The notes beneath the pieces are model-generated. The model was given only the letters and a program-made list of their open reading frames with translations, was not told the DNA's origin and did no database searches. Below are positions 56,501 to 64,000 of a stretch of DNA of 64,000 nucleotides, one piece after another. The translations under genes were made by a program, and so were the position numbers. This DNA comes from Heyndrickxia coagulans DSM 1 = ATCC 7050 (GTDB taxonomy: Bacteria; Bacillota; Bacilli; Bacillales; Bacillaceae_C): positions 18,670-82,669 of the forward strand of contig NZ_ALAS01000118.1 of the NCBI RefSeq assembly GCF_000290615.1, read 5' to 3'. Position 1 is the stretch's first letter. Every line of letters begins with the position of its first letter.

Positions 56501-58111
56501 CGGGCCGAGCCAGGTAACCGTAGATATGACGTATGCTTCGCGAATGGAATCAATCGGGGGGTTCGTGACCTGCGAGAAGCTTTGTTTGAAATAATGGAAC
56601 AAAAGCTGCGGGCGCTCCGATAAAACTGCAATCGGTGTATCGACGCCCATTGCCCCGATCGGTTCATTCTTTTCCTGCGCCATTGGCACGATGGACTTTG
56701 TGCATTCTTCATAAGTGTAGCCGAATAATGTCTGCCAATAAGCCAGTTCATTTTTTTCAAGACTGGATGCAGCCGGGATAAAGTGGCTTTCCTCCAGGTC
56801 TATCACTGAATCTTCGAGATGCTCTGCATACGGTTTTTCAAGGCTGACCTGTGCTTTTAGTTCGTCGCTCGGGATAAGGGCCCCCTTTTCAAGATCCACG
56901 AACAACAGCTGACCCGGTTTTAAATGGCGCCGTTCTTTGACGTTTTCCGGCTCCACATCGACGACGCCGACTTCAGATGCAAAAATGATTTTATCATCAT
57001 GGGTAATGTAGTAACGGGCCGGGCGCAAGCCGTTTCTGTCAAGCACCGCCCCGATTTGTTTTCCGTTCGTAAACTCGAGCGCCATCGGTCCGTCCCACGG
57101 TTCCATAATCTGGCTATGGTATTCATAAAATGATTTTAAGTAAGGCGGCAGGTCTTCGTTGTCTTCCCACGGCTCCGGCACCATCATCATGATCGCATGC
57201 GGAAGGGAGATGCCGTTTGTTGTTAAAAATTCAAGGACATTGTCAAAAATCGCCGAATCCGAACCGTTTTTGTTGATCACAGGCTGGATTTTTTTCAATG
57301 TGCCAAGGTCCAGTTCGTTTGCAAACAATTCGATTTTTGCATTGAACCAGTTGACGTTCCCTTTGATGGTGTTGATCTCTCCGTTGTGGGCGATCATCCG
57401 GTTCGGGTGGGCCCGCTCCCAGCTGGGAAACGTATTGGTGCTGAACCGCGAGTGGATCAGCGCAAGGGCAGATTGAAACCGTTCGTCCGCAAGATCAGTG
57501 TAGAACAGAGGGAGCTGTTCCGCCGAAACCATGCCTTTATATACAATTGTCCGGTTCGAAAAACTGGCGGCATAAAAAGAGGAACCGAATTTGTTCTCAA
57601 CCAGTTTCCGCAATATATAGATCTTTCTTTGAAAAACCGCTTCTTCCGTGTTATCGTTTGAAGAAGAAGAAACGAAAATCTGAACGATGTGCGGCCGCGA
57701 TTCTTCCGCCTGGCGCCCAAGAACTTCCGGATTTACCGGAACTTCACGGACACCGGGCACTGAAAGGCCGAGTGATGCAGCCTGGATGCGGAATTCATTC
57801 AGAATGTCCTCCGCAGCATGCGGATCATGCGGCAGAAAAAGCATTCCCACTGCATACTCCCCTTTTTTTGGAAGGGTGAAGGAGCATACGGCCTCAAAAA
57901 ACGCGTGCGGGATTTGCATTGAAATACCGGCGCCGTCGCTCGTTGTCCCGTCGGCATTTTTACCGGCGCGGTGGTCCAGCCTTCTCAGCATCTCCAAAGC
58001 AGTGGTGATGATCTTATGAGACGCGCGGCCCTTGATGTCCGCGTAAAAGCCGATGCCGCATGCATCATGTTCAAATTCAGGTCGGTAAAGTCCATAATGT
58101 TGATTATTCAT
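53546..58111 (-). CDS. gltA: Glutamate synthase (NADPH) large subunit
   Basis: A 1521-residue enzyme (B. subtilis GltA is 1520 aa) making two glutamates from glutamine and 2-oxoglutarate. The N-terminal class II amidotransferase begins after a short propeptide at Cys18 in HDACGIGFY. A central domain, the FMN-binding synthase barrel (ISVKLVAKSGVGTIAAGVAK, ILISGHDGGTGASP) and 3Fe-4S cysteines (CIMMRACHLDTCPVG) follow, then the beta-helix C-terminal domain (GSAGQSLGAF). It is divergent from gltC, its likely activator. Confidence 0.96.
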   Translation of the reverse strand: MNNQHYGLYRPEFEHDACGIGFYADIKGRASHKIITTALEMLRRLDHRAGKNADGTTSDGAGISMQIPHAFFEAVCSFTLPKKGEYAVGMLFLPHDPHAAEDILNEFRIQAASLGLSVPGVREVPVNPEVLGRQAEESRPHIVQIFVSSSSNDNTEEAVFQRKIYILRKLVENKFGSSFYAASFSNRTIVYKGMVSAEQLPLFYTDLADERFQSALALIHSRFSTNTFPSWERAHPNRMIAHNGEINTIKGNVNWFNAKIELFANELDLGTLKKIQPVINKNGSDSAIFDNVLEFLTTNGISLPHAIMMMVPEPWEDNEDLPPYLKSFYEYHSQIMEPWDGPMALEFTNGKQIGAVLDRNGLRPARYYITHDDKIIFASEVGVVDVEPENVKERRHLKPGQLLFVDLEKGALIPSDELKAQVSLEKPYAEHLEDSVIDLEESHFIPAASSLEKNELAYWQTLFGYTYEECTKSIVPMAQEKNEPIGAMGVDTPIAVLSERPQLLFHYFKQSFSQVTNPPIDSIREAYVISTVTWLGPQVSLDGHDDTAHKKIRLEHPFLSTAKFNAILNQGMKTAFLPAYHSPDISLDQALEQLLREADEKIGEGAEILILSDRAQGHRAVPIPSLLAVSALHQHMIRSGTRPKASIVLDSGEPRDSHHMAALLGYGADAVHPYLALETIQNLIGEGHIDLPYKKASENYLTTLKKSVVKIMSKVGITTMQSYRGAQTFEALGIAESVCDRYFTGTVSQLGGIGLAEIGQESLKRFEKAQKLLFQHNKALDPGSELQWRKDGEYHLFNPQMMYTLQQATRTNNKELYRKFSETYHHGPYATIRSLLAIESNRKPVPLDEVEPVESIWKRFKTGAMSYGALSKEAHEALAIAMNRIGGKSNSGEGGEEKERYTPDANGDSRRSAIKQVASGRFGVTSLYLTDADEIQIKMAQGAKPGEGGQLPGSKVYPWIAEVRGSTPGVGLISPPPHHDIYSIEDLAQLIYDLKSANPRARISVKLVAKSGVGTIAAGVAKGLADTILISGHDGGTGASPQTSIKHAGMPWELGLAETHQTLTLNGLRDRVVLETDGKLMTGRDVVIAACLGAEEFGFSTAPLVVLGCIMMRACHLDTCPVGVATQNPKLRAKFMGKPEYVVNYMRFIAEEVREILAECGYRSLDELVGETGLLKVKDEVKNHWKAKQLHFDKLLFKAGDTPFAVQGKTAQSHKLEERFDSRELNHLSVSVRNRQQTAVTLPVRNTDRAIGTTLGHIITKTYGDEGLPEDFIHIHLHGSAGQSLGAFIPKGLTLNLEGDANDYVGKGLSGGKIVVKPGAGWSRDEEQAIIGNIAFFGATSGEAYIRGTAGQRFCVRNSGVHAVVEGIGDHGCEYMTGGRVAVLGPIGKNFAAGMSGGIAYIYTGAMGEDEVLSRINQELVSIEGVDSDEDMRELYHMIQKHYQYTGSPVAKRILKNWELALHQFVKIVPREYKAMMELIQYFLDQQMPLDEARLAAFEYKKSGKHLPEIEKEKAFPTEVK

Positions 58112-58165
58112 TGCTTCACATTCCTTCCATCATCAGGTCGAGTCCGAAAAGTAAGATTATTTTAA

Positions 58166-58195
58166 ATTTTACCCTCTTGTGATCCTTTCTTACAA
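58166..58195 (-). promoter_or_regulatory. Promoter of gltA
   Basis: On the minus strand, TTGTAA (58190-58195) and TAAAAT (58166-58171) are spaced 18 bp apart, about 55 bp before the gltA start. Confidence 0.6.
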
Positions 58196-58213
58196 TATAT
58201 AGTTAAGATGAAA

Positions 58214-58228
58214 TTAATCTCAAATTAA
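58214..58228. promoter_or_regulatory. Candidate GltC box between gltA and gltC
   Basis: TTAAT-CTCAA-ATTAA is a 15-bp dyad with the T-N11-A pattern of LysR regulators, centred about 62 bp upstream of the predicted gltA start and just before gltC. This suits activation of gltA and autorepression of gltC. Confidence 0.5.
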
Positions 58229-58244
58229 GAATGGTGTGATTCGC

Positions 58245-59150
58245 ATGGAGTTAAGACAGTTAATTTATTTTATTGAAGTCGCCAAAAGGGAGCATGTGAC
58301 ACACGCTGCAGATGAGCTGCATGTCGCCCAATCCGCCATCAGCCGGCAAATTTCCCTTTTGGAAGCCGAACTTGGCGTTTCCCTTTTTTGGCGTGAAGGA
58401 AGGAATGTCAGGCTGACGCCGATCGGAAGAGTTTTTTTAGAACACGCTGAAAAAGTCGTGCTCGAAATTGATAAAGCCAAGCAAAGAATGCAGGAATTCC
58501 TCGATCCGGATAACGGGACGGTCCGCCTCGGTTTTTCGACCGGGTTATCGGTCCAGACCTTTTCTTCCCTGTTGGCACAGTTTCGCGAAAAACATCCCGG
58601 CCTCGAGTACCAGTTTGTGCAAGGGACCCCCGGCTATTTGATCCGGTTGATTGAAAACGGGGAACTTGAGCTGGCGCTTGCCTCTCCTGTGCCGGATGAC
58701 CATCCCGGGGTTAGCGGTGAAATTTTATACATGGAAAAGCTCATGCTGCTCTTCCGCCGCGACCACCCGCTTTCCGGGCAGGAAATGATCCGGCTCGCCC
58801 AGCTGAAAAACGAACGTTTCATTACATTTCGGGAGGGCTTTTCGATTCGTGAAATTCTGTTCTCCGCCTGCCGGAAGTCCGGTTTTGAGCCTGCGATTGC
58901 ATTTGAAGGCGAGGACATGGAGACGATTAAAGGCCTTGTTGCAAGCGGAACGGGTGTTGCAATTCTGCCTGAGCCTGCGCTATTATTTAATCTGTCTGAA
59001 GAAATCGTAAAAGCGGAAATCAGCGATGTAGAACTGATGCGCCCGGTCGGCGTGATGATCCCGAAAAAAAGGGAAATGGCGGCTTCAGAAAAAGCCCTTT
59101 ATGCATTTTTAACATCATTTTATGACAGGCTGAACCGGTTCCAAAGATAA
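58245..59150 (+). CDS. gltC: LysR-family transcriptional activator GltC
   Basis: A 301-residue LysR-type regulator very similar to B. subtilis GltC (300 aa). The N-terminal winged helix contains HVAQSAISRQISLLEAELG near residue 30; the C-terminal inducer domain spans about 90-295. GltC activates gltAB in response to 2-oxoglutarate and is inhibited by glutamate. ATG 58245 gives the canonical MELRQL start; the GTG nine bases earlier is less likely. Divergent arrangement with gltA is conserved. Confidence 0.95.
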   Translation: MELRQLIYFIEVAKREHVTHAADELHVAQSAISRQISLLEAELGVSLFWREGRNVRLTPIGRVFLEHAEKVVLEIDKAKQRMQEFLDPDNGTVRLGFSTGLSVQTFSSLLAQFREKHPGLEYQFVQGTPGYLIRLIENGELELALASPVPDDHPGVSGEILYMEKLMLLFRRDHPLSGQEMIRLAQLKNERFITFREGFSIREILFSACRKSGFEPAIAFEGEDMETIKGLVASGTGVAILPEPALLFNLSEEIVKAEISDVELMRPVGVMIPKKREMAASEKALYAFLTSFYDRLNRFQR

Positions 59151-59286
59151 GCCAGCGGAGCGCCGCGCAATCCGAATCGGTTCCGCAACAAGGGACAGCC
59201 GCGTTTCTGTAAACCGGGCTTCAGGCAGGCGTGGAAAATGCCGCATTCCAGGGTGATAAGGAGCAGGATGCATCGCGGCTTTTTGA

Positions 59287-60087
<801 letters not shown>

Positions 60088-60131
60088 GCACGCCAGCTTT
60101 GAGTTCCTTTATTTTCCAGTTTTTATGGGAA

Positions 60132-60161
60132 GGATAAATCGTTGCGCCTCTGGTTATATTA
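60132..60161 (+). promoter_or_regulatory. Possible sigma-G promoter of sspE
   Basis: GGATA (60132-60136), 18 bp, then TATATTA (60155-60161) resembles the sigma-G pattern GHATR-N18-CATNNTA with two mismatches. The position 20 bp before a SASP gene supports it. Confidence 0.45.
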
Positions 60162-60182
60162 ATACCCGTGGAGGTGATAACG

Positions 60183-60413
60183 ATGGCAAACAACAACAAC
60201 TTCAATAAAGCTGCCAAAGGAAATTTTGGTTCTGAATTTGCCAGCGAAACAAATGCGCAGGAAGTAAGAAAGCAAAATGCGAAGTCTGCTTCCGGCCAAG
60301 GTTCTTTCGGTTCTGAATTCGCAAGCGAAACGAGCGCACAGGAAGTAAAAAAACAAAACCAGCAATCTGAAGCGAAAAAATCGCAAAACGCCGGGCAATT
60401 CGGCCAGCAATAA
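60183..60413 (+). CDS. sspE: Gamma-type small acid-soluble spore protein
   Basis: A 76-residue Asn/Gln-rich forespore protein with two copies of the gamma-SASP repeat FGSEFASET-AQEV-KQN (near residues 15 and 42), the germination-protease target region. It is an amino-acid store degraded at germination. ATG 60183 follows GGAGGTG at a normal spacing. Its place after fabL and before ygaB is the conserved Bacillus order. Confidence 0.95.
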   Translation: MANNNNFNKAAKGNFGSEFASETNAQEVRKQNAKSASGQGSFGSEFASETSAQEVKKQNQQSEAKKSQNAGQFGQQ

Positions 60414-60420
60414 CCGATAG

Positions 60421-60458
60421 AAAGAGGTTTCCCGAACCGGGGGCCTCTTTTTTCTTTT
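60421..60458 (+). terminator. Terminator of sspE
   Basis: AAAGAGG and CCC pair with GGG and CCTCTTT, followed by a T-rich tail. Confidence 0.8.
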
Positions 60459-60563
60459 AAGGCTTTCGGAGTTCGACAAAAGAAGTCAAAGGATTTTGCC
60501 CTTCCATCGAGAATATGTGTGAATGAAAAGTTCAATTCATCCTTTAGGGGGTAAAAAACTTTG

Positions 60564-60815
60564 ATGGAAGAATTTAATCGGCTTGTGGCACAGCAAATGG
60601 ACACGATGGATAGGCTGCTGTTTTTGCAATCGGAAATGGAGAGATGCAACGAAGTGAAAAGCGAACTGTTGAAGTTGCAGGAGGAAACAATGGCGGAAGA
60701 TATCCTTGATAAAATCGGCCGGATGAATAAAGAATTGCAGGAAATTGAAAAAGTTTTTGAATCGCAGACGGTTGAACTGATCCGGGTTTATCGCAGTTCA
60801 AAAATTTGCACATAA
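60564..60815 (+). CDS. ygaB: YgaB family coiled-coil protein
   Basis: An 83-residue, almost wholly helical, charged protein predicted to form a coiled coil, matching B. subtilis YgaB (about 82 aa) in length and pattern (MDTMDRLLFLQSEMERC). Function unknown. AGGGGG lies 12 nt before ATG 60564 and 9 nt before TTG 60561, so TTG may be the true start. It has its own terminator. Confidence 0.82.
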   Translation: MEEFNRLVAQQMDTMDRLLFLQSEMERCNEVKSELLKLQEETMAEDILDKIGRMNKELQEIEKVFESQTVELIRVYRSSKICT

Positions 60816-60847
60816 ACAATCCTATTTCAAATAGGATTGTTTAGTTT
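60814..60847 (+). terminator. Terminator of ygaB
   Basis: AAACAATCCTA (60814-60824) pairs perfectly with TAGGATTGTTT (60832-60842). A TATAAT at 60868-60873 downstream may start ntdP transcription. Confidence 0.8.
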
Positions 60848-60969
60848 TAATCGCGTTCAGAAACCGTTATAATAGATAGAAAACAGATCGTTTGATTACA
60901 TAAGTTTCATTCCGGCACATAACGGGCACAGGTTTACATATAAACAATCATGAAAGTGGGCATGAGATG

Positions 60970-61500
60970 ATGGGAATCCCGGCAGAAGGTGATAAAATCC
61001 AAATCCAAAGTTATAAGCATAACGGCCATATTCACCGGATATGGGAAGAAACAACCGTTTTGAAGGGCACAAAAAGCCTGGTGATCGGGGGAAACGACCG
61101 GACTTTGGTAACCGAATCGGACGGAAGGACATGGATTACGAGAGAACCTGCAATCTGCTACTTTCATGCCGACCACTGGTTCAATGTTATCGGCATGATC
61201 CGTGAAGACGGCGTCTACTACTACTGCAACTTGGGGTCGCCGTTTGTTTATGACGGTGAAGCGTTAAAATATATTGATTATGATCTCGACATCAAAGTCT
61301 ATCCGGATATGACGTTTACGCTGCTGGATGAGGATGAATATGAATACCATCGCAAAAAAATGGGCTATCCCGATGTCATCGACCATATTTTAAAGCGGAA
61401 CGTGGACATTCTCATCCACTGGATCCGGCAGCGGAAGGGCCCGTTCAGCTCCGACTTTATTGATATTTGGTACGAACGCTATCTGACCTATTTGCGTTAA
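60970..61500 (+). CDS. ntdP: Nucleoside tri-/diphosphate phosphatase NtdP (YgaC, DUF402)
   Basis: A 176-residue DUF402 protein, nearly the same length and sequence as B. subtilis YgaC. The family hydrolyses nucleoside tri- and diphosphates with divalent metal. Conserved stretches are [28 protein letters not shown] and [10 protein letters not shown], with the acidic [11 protein letters not shown] metal site. ATG 60970 follows GTGGG by 9 nt; ATG 60967 is an equally open alternative. Confidence 0.92.
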   Translation: MGIPAEGDKIQIQSYKHNGHIHRIWEETTVLKGTKSLVIGGNDRTLVTESDGRTWITREPAICYFHADHWFNVIGMIREDGVYYYCNLGSPFVYDGEALKYIDYDLDIKVYPDMTFTLLDEDEYEYHRKKMGYPDVIDHILKRNVDILIHWIRQRKGPFSSDFIDIWYERYLTYLR

Positions 61501-61502
61501 GC

Positions 61503-61534
61503 AAACCGCCTGTTGAACGCCAACAGGTTTTTTG
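61503..61534 (+). terminator. Terminator of ntdP
   Basis: CCTGTTG (61509-61515) pairs with CAACAGG (61521-61527), followed by six Ts. Confidence 0.78.
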
Positions 61535-61600
61535 TATGCGTAAATTTTGAAAAAAGATGGAAATAAATGGTACGTTTTGTTTGCTCAGGAGGTTTAATGC

Positions 61601-63349
61601 ATGGGTAGTGTGAAAAGATACATGAAATTTGTAAAGCCGTATTGGTTTCAAATCGTTGCGACGATCATCATCGGGATCATCAAGTTTGCGATCCCGCTTT
61701 TAATCCCGCTTTTGATTAAATATGTGATCGATGATATTATCGGCAACCACGGGCTTTCACCGGATGAGAAGTTACATAAGCTTGTTTGGGTGATGTCGGC
61801 CATGCTTGCCATTTTTGTCATCGTCCGGCCGCCCGTTGAATATTACCGGCAATATTTTGCGCAGTGGACGGCAAGCAAAATCTTGTATGATATCCGCGGC
61901 CGCTTTTTTACCCATCTTCAAAAATTAAGTTTCCGGTTTTATGCCAATACACGCGGAGGGGAAGTCATTTCCCGGGTGATTAATGATGTCGAGCAGACGA
62001 AAGATTTTGTCATTACCGGGCTGATGAACGTCTGGCTCGACATGACAACGGTCGTGATTGCAATTGTCATGATGTTTATGATGGATGCCCGGCTGACTTT
62101 GATTTCACTCGCCGTATTTCCGGTTTATATTTTTTCGGTCAAATATTTTTTCGGCAATTTGCGTTTTTTGACGAGAAAACGGTCGCAGGCGCTGGCGGAG
62201 GTGCAGGGCTATCTCCATGAGCGGGTGCAAGGCATGGCGGTTATTAAGAGTTTTGCCATTGAAGACCATGAGCAAAAGCAGTTTGACAAGCATAACCGCA
62301 ATTTTCTGGAAAAAGCGCTGGCACACACGAGCTGGACGGCTAAATCGTTTGCGGTTGTGAACACCATTACCGATATTGCGCCGCTGTTAATTATTTTTGT
62401 TTCCGGCTATCTCGTAATTAAAGGCAGCCTTACCGTCGGCACGCTCGCGGCGTTTATCGCTTATATTGATAATTTGTACAGCCCGCTCAGAAGGCTCGTC
62501 AACTCCGGCACGACGCTGACGCAGGCATTCGCTTCAATGGACCGGGTGTTTGAACTGCTGGATGAAAAATATGACATTGATGACCGGCCGGGCGCGGTAG
62601 AGTGCCGGAATGTACGCGGAAATATCCGGTTTGATGGCGTCGAATTTCGGTATGATGATGAAAAAGAGCCGGTGTTAAAAAATATCAATCTTGAGATCAG
62701 GGCAGGGGAGACGGTTGCCTTTGTCGGGATGAGCGGGGGCGGCAAGTCTTCCCTTGTGAGCCTCATCCCCCGGTTTTATGATGTGACAAAAGGGGTGGTT
62801 TACCTGGACGGTCAGGATATCCGCACGTTTAAAGTACAAAGCCTGCGCGATAAAATCGGAATGGTGCTGCAGGACAATATTTTGTTCAGTGATTCGGTGA
62901 AATCCAATATTTTGCTCGGGAATCCGCAGGCGACGGACGAGGAAGTCGTACAGGCGGCAAAAGCGGCGAACGCCCACGGCTTTATTCTGAATCTTCCCGA
63001 CGGGTATGAAACAACGGTGGGCGAGCGAGGCGTTAAACTGTCCGGGGGGCAGAAGCAGCGGATTGCGATTGCGCGCGTATTTCTGAAAAACCCGCCGATT
63101 CTCATTCTCGACGAAGCGACATCCGCGCTTGATTTAGAAAGCGAGCATCTGATCCAGGAAGCCATTGAAAAACTGGCGCGCAACCGGACAACTTTAATCG
63201 TTGCCCACCGGCTGTCCACCATCACCCACGCAGACCGCATTGTCTTAATTGAAAACGGGGAGATCAAAGAAACCGGCACCCACGAACAATTAATGGAAAA
63301 ACAAGGGCTCTATTACAACCTATTCCAAATCCAACAACTGGATGATTAG
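61601..63349 (+). CDS. ygaD: ABC exporter, fused membrane and ATPase domains (YgaD)
   Basis: A 582-residue half-size ABC exporter (B. subtilis YgaD about 580 aa) that would work as a homodimer. Six membrane segments occupy about 15-310. The nucleotide-binding domain has Walker [10 protein letters not shown] near residue 376, signature LSGGQKQR near 480 and Walker [13 protein letters not shown] near 503, with a His switch in VAHRLSTI. Substrate unknown; lipid or drug export is typical of the group. ATG 61601 follows AGGAGG. The last G of its stop codon is the first base of the 155-bp repeat array. Confidence 0.93.
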   Translation: MGSVKRYMKFVKPYWFQIVATIIIGIIKFAIPLLIPLLIKYVIDDIIGNHGLSPDEKLHKLVWVMSAMLAIFVIVRPPVEYYRQYFAQWTASKILYDIRGRFFTHLQKLSFRFYANTRGGEVISRVINDVEQTKDFVITGLMNVWLDMTTVVIAIVMMFMMDARLTLISLAVFPVYIFSVKYFFGNLRFLTRKRSQALAEVQGYLHERVQGMAVIKSFAIEDHEQKQFDKHNRNFLEKALAHTSWTAKSFAVVNTITDIAPLLIIFVSGYLVIKGSLTVGTLAAFIAYIDNLYSPLRRLVNSGTTLTQAFASMDRVFELLDEKYDIDDRPGAVECRNVRGNIRFDGVEFRYDDEKEPVLKNINLEIRAGETVAFVGMSGGGKSSLVSLIPRFYDVTKGVVYLDGQDIRTFKVQSLRDKIGMVLQDNILFSDSVKSNILLGNPQATDEEVVQAAKAANAHGFILNLPDGYETTVGERGVKLSGGQKQRIAIARVFLKNPPILILDEATSALDLESEHLIQEAIEKLARNRTTLIVAHRLSTITHADRIVLIENGEIKETGTHEQLMEKQGLYYNLFQIQQLDD

Positions 63350-63503
63350 AAAAGCGGAGGGCGCTTGCCCGTCGGCGTATGAATTTCATAGTCCCCGAAC
63401 TGAGATAAAGGAAACACGATGAGCCGCAGGCGAATCGATGCCCGCTTATCGTAGGGGAGGGGACTGGAAATTCACTAGCCGACAGCGCCCGGAGCTGGAC
63501 AAG
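63349..63503 (+). repeat. 155-bp repeat unit, copy 1 (complete)
   Basis: The unit begins GAAAAGCGGAGGGCGCTTG and ends GCCCGGAGCTGGACAAG. Its ends are complementary (GGGCGCT with AGCGCCC, GTCGGC with GCCGAC, GAATTTC with GAAATTC, AGTCCCC with GGGGACT), so the whole unit can fold into one long imperfect hairpin. It starts on the last base of the ygaD stop codon and recurs at 63504 with a period of exactly 155 bp. Confidence 0.9.
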
Positions 63504-63563
63504 GAAAAGCGGAGGGCGCTTGCCCGTCGGCGTATGAATTTCATAGTCCCCAAACTGAGATAA

Positions 63564-63712
63564 CGTGAAACTTCAAACAGCGGAGGGCCAGCCTCCGCTG
63601 TTTGTTAGTTGAACTAATCGGACATTTACGGGCAGTTGACCCTCTAGCTTATTGGGTTGTATTTTCTGTATGTCCTTTGGCGGGGGTCTTGCTGCCCGTT
63701 AATGTGGGATAA
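63564..63712 (+). mobile_element. 149-bp MITE-like insertion inside repeat copy 2
   Basis: The insertion is bounded by GATAA at 63559-63563 and 63708-63712, a likely 5-bp target duplication. Inside, ACATTTACGGGCAG (63622-63635) and the reverse complement of CTGCCCGTTAATGT (63692-63705) form near-perfect inverted repeats. A 12-bp hairpin (63575-63603) sits on the left. It encodes no protein, as expected of a miniature non-autonomous element. Confidence 0.6.
63575..63606 (+). terminator. Strong hairpin, terminator-like, within the insertion
   Basis: AAACAGCGGAGG (63575-63586) pairs perfectly with CCTCCGCTGTTT (63592-63603) around GCCAG, followed by GTT. It could end transcripts reading out of ygaD. 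Confidence 0.6.
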
Positions 63713-63807
63713 AGGAAACACGATGAGCCGCAGGCGAATCGATGCCCGCTTATCGTAGGGGAGGGGACTGGAAATTCACTAGCCGACAGCGCCCGGAGCT
63801 GGACAAA

Positions 63808-63834
63808 GAAAAGCGGAGGGCGCTTGCCCGTCGG
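63808..63834 (+). repeat. 155-bp repeat unit, copy 3 (first 27 bp only)
   Basis: The first 27 bases of the unit reappear exactly at the expected end of copy 2, then stop at GTCGG and run into unrelated sequence. Confidence 0.85.
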
Positions 63835-63835
63835 A

Positions 63836-63869
63836 GGGATCCCGTTTCAACGACGGGGTCTCCGGTTTT
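63836..63869 (+). terminator. Terminator-like hairpin right of the repeat array
   Basis: GGATCCCGT and ACGGGGTCTCC form an imperfect stem followed by CGGTTTTTTTG. It may be the final terminator of the ygaD unit. Confidence 0.5.
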
Positions 63870-63969
63870 TTTGTCAGGAAATGAAACAAAATTTCCTTTA
63901 TAAATATAATAATGAGGTAATTGCGATGTTACAGACTCCTTGTAGCCCAAGGGTTTGAAAAAAGGATAA

Positions 63970-64000
63970 AAAAATTTTCCCCCTAAAAAGAGGGGGAAAC
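63970..64000 (-). terminator. Terminator of a minus-strand gene beyond the right edge
   Basis: On the minus strand, TTTCCCCCT and AGGGGGAAA form a stem followed by ATTTTTTTATCC. The gene it ends lies outside the window. No gene is supported in 63870-63969; the minus-strand frame at 63750-63950 crosses the repeat and is not credible. Confidence 0.65.

Larger units (their letters stand above)
63504..63807 (+). repeat. 155-bp repeat unit, copy 2 (split by an insertion)
   Basis: The first part (63504-63563) and the last part (63708-63807) together reproduce copy 1 with only a few base changes, for example CCCCAAAC for CCCCGAAC. They are separated by a 149-bp insertion with GATAA at both edges. 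The total length of 304 bp equals 155 + 149. Confidence 0.9.

Noticed and set aside
63349..63834. Repeat array considered as a CRISPR
   Set aside because: The units are 155 bp long, adjoin without spacers and can fold fully; there are no cas genes.
63750..63950. 66-codon minus-strand frame across the third repeat copy
   Set aside because: It is composed of repeat sequence and a terminator-like hairpin and has no credible start.

Overview
The window reads as chromosome of a spore-forming member of the Bacillaceae with moderate G+C. Spore genes (cotA laccase, a gamma-type SASP, sspK), B. subtilis-like gene order (recX-yfhH, sspK, yfhP/mutY, fabL-sspE-ygaB-ntdP-ygaD, gltC/gltAB) and heavy use of T-box and S-box leaders support this. 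A Heyndrickxia (Bacillus) coagulans-like organism is my inference from general impression, not a proven identification. I see no rRNA, tRNA, CRISPR array, complete insertion sequence or prophage.

Layout. 0-3 kb: cotA (minus) and ansA. 3-7.5 kb: a LytS/LytT two-component system followed by an OFA-family MFS carrier resembling the pyruvate transporter YhjX, with a phased direct repeat upstream of the carrier. 7.5-13 kb: an S-box-controlled MetE-like methyltransferase, a BI-1/YetJ membrane protein, a decayed CYP152 P450, an orphan glycosyltransferase-like protein and an RsbR paralog behind a sigma-B-like promoter. 13-15 kb: brnQ under an isoleucine-type T-box. 15-26.5 kb: a complete branched-chain amino acid operon ilvD-[T-box]-ilvB-ilvH-ilvC-leuA-leuB-leuC-leuD-ilvA, with a cre-like site and a possible CodY box at its promoter. 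26.6-33.4 kb: a HAD hydrolase, a PTS_EIIC-like membrane protein, a serine operon (class V aminotransferase-serA) under a serine-type T-box, and a second 2-hydroxyacid dehydrogenase. 33.6-39.2 kb: a chemoreceptor, a 49-residue membrane protein, glgP and an ABC permease fragment.

39.4-46.8 kb: the trp operon, preceded by two tandem T-boxes with TGG (Trp) specifiers, in the order trpE-trpG-trpD-trpCF-trpB-trpA. TrpC and TrpF are fused. The trpD/trpC and trpB/trpA junctions each carry a degenerate tandem duplication that forms a short intact hybrid ORF linking the stop codon of one gene to the start codon of the next. 46.87-47.02 kb: seven same-strand DnaA-box-like 9-mers.

47-64 kb: the conserved yfhD/yfhE/recX/yfhH/sspK/yfhP/mutY block, gltAB with divergent gltC, then fabL-sspE-ygaB-ntdP-ygaD. 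The right end is a 155-bp tandem repeat array starting on the last base of the ygaD stop codon; its second unit is split by a 149-bp insertion flanked by GATAA.

Functionally the window is dominated by amino-acid biosynthesis (Ile/Leu/Val, Ser, Trp, Glu, Met) controlled at the RNA level: five T-boxes and one S-box can be read directly. The most unusual observations are the paired hybrid micro-ORFs in the trp operon, the DnaA-box cluster, the LytST-YhjX cluster with its 21-bp phased repeat, and the interrupted 155-bp repeat array.
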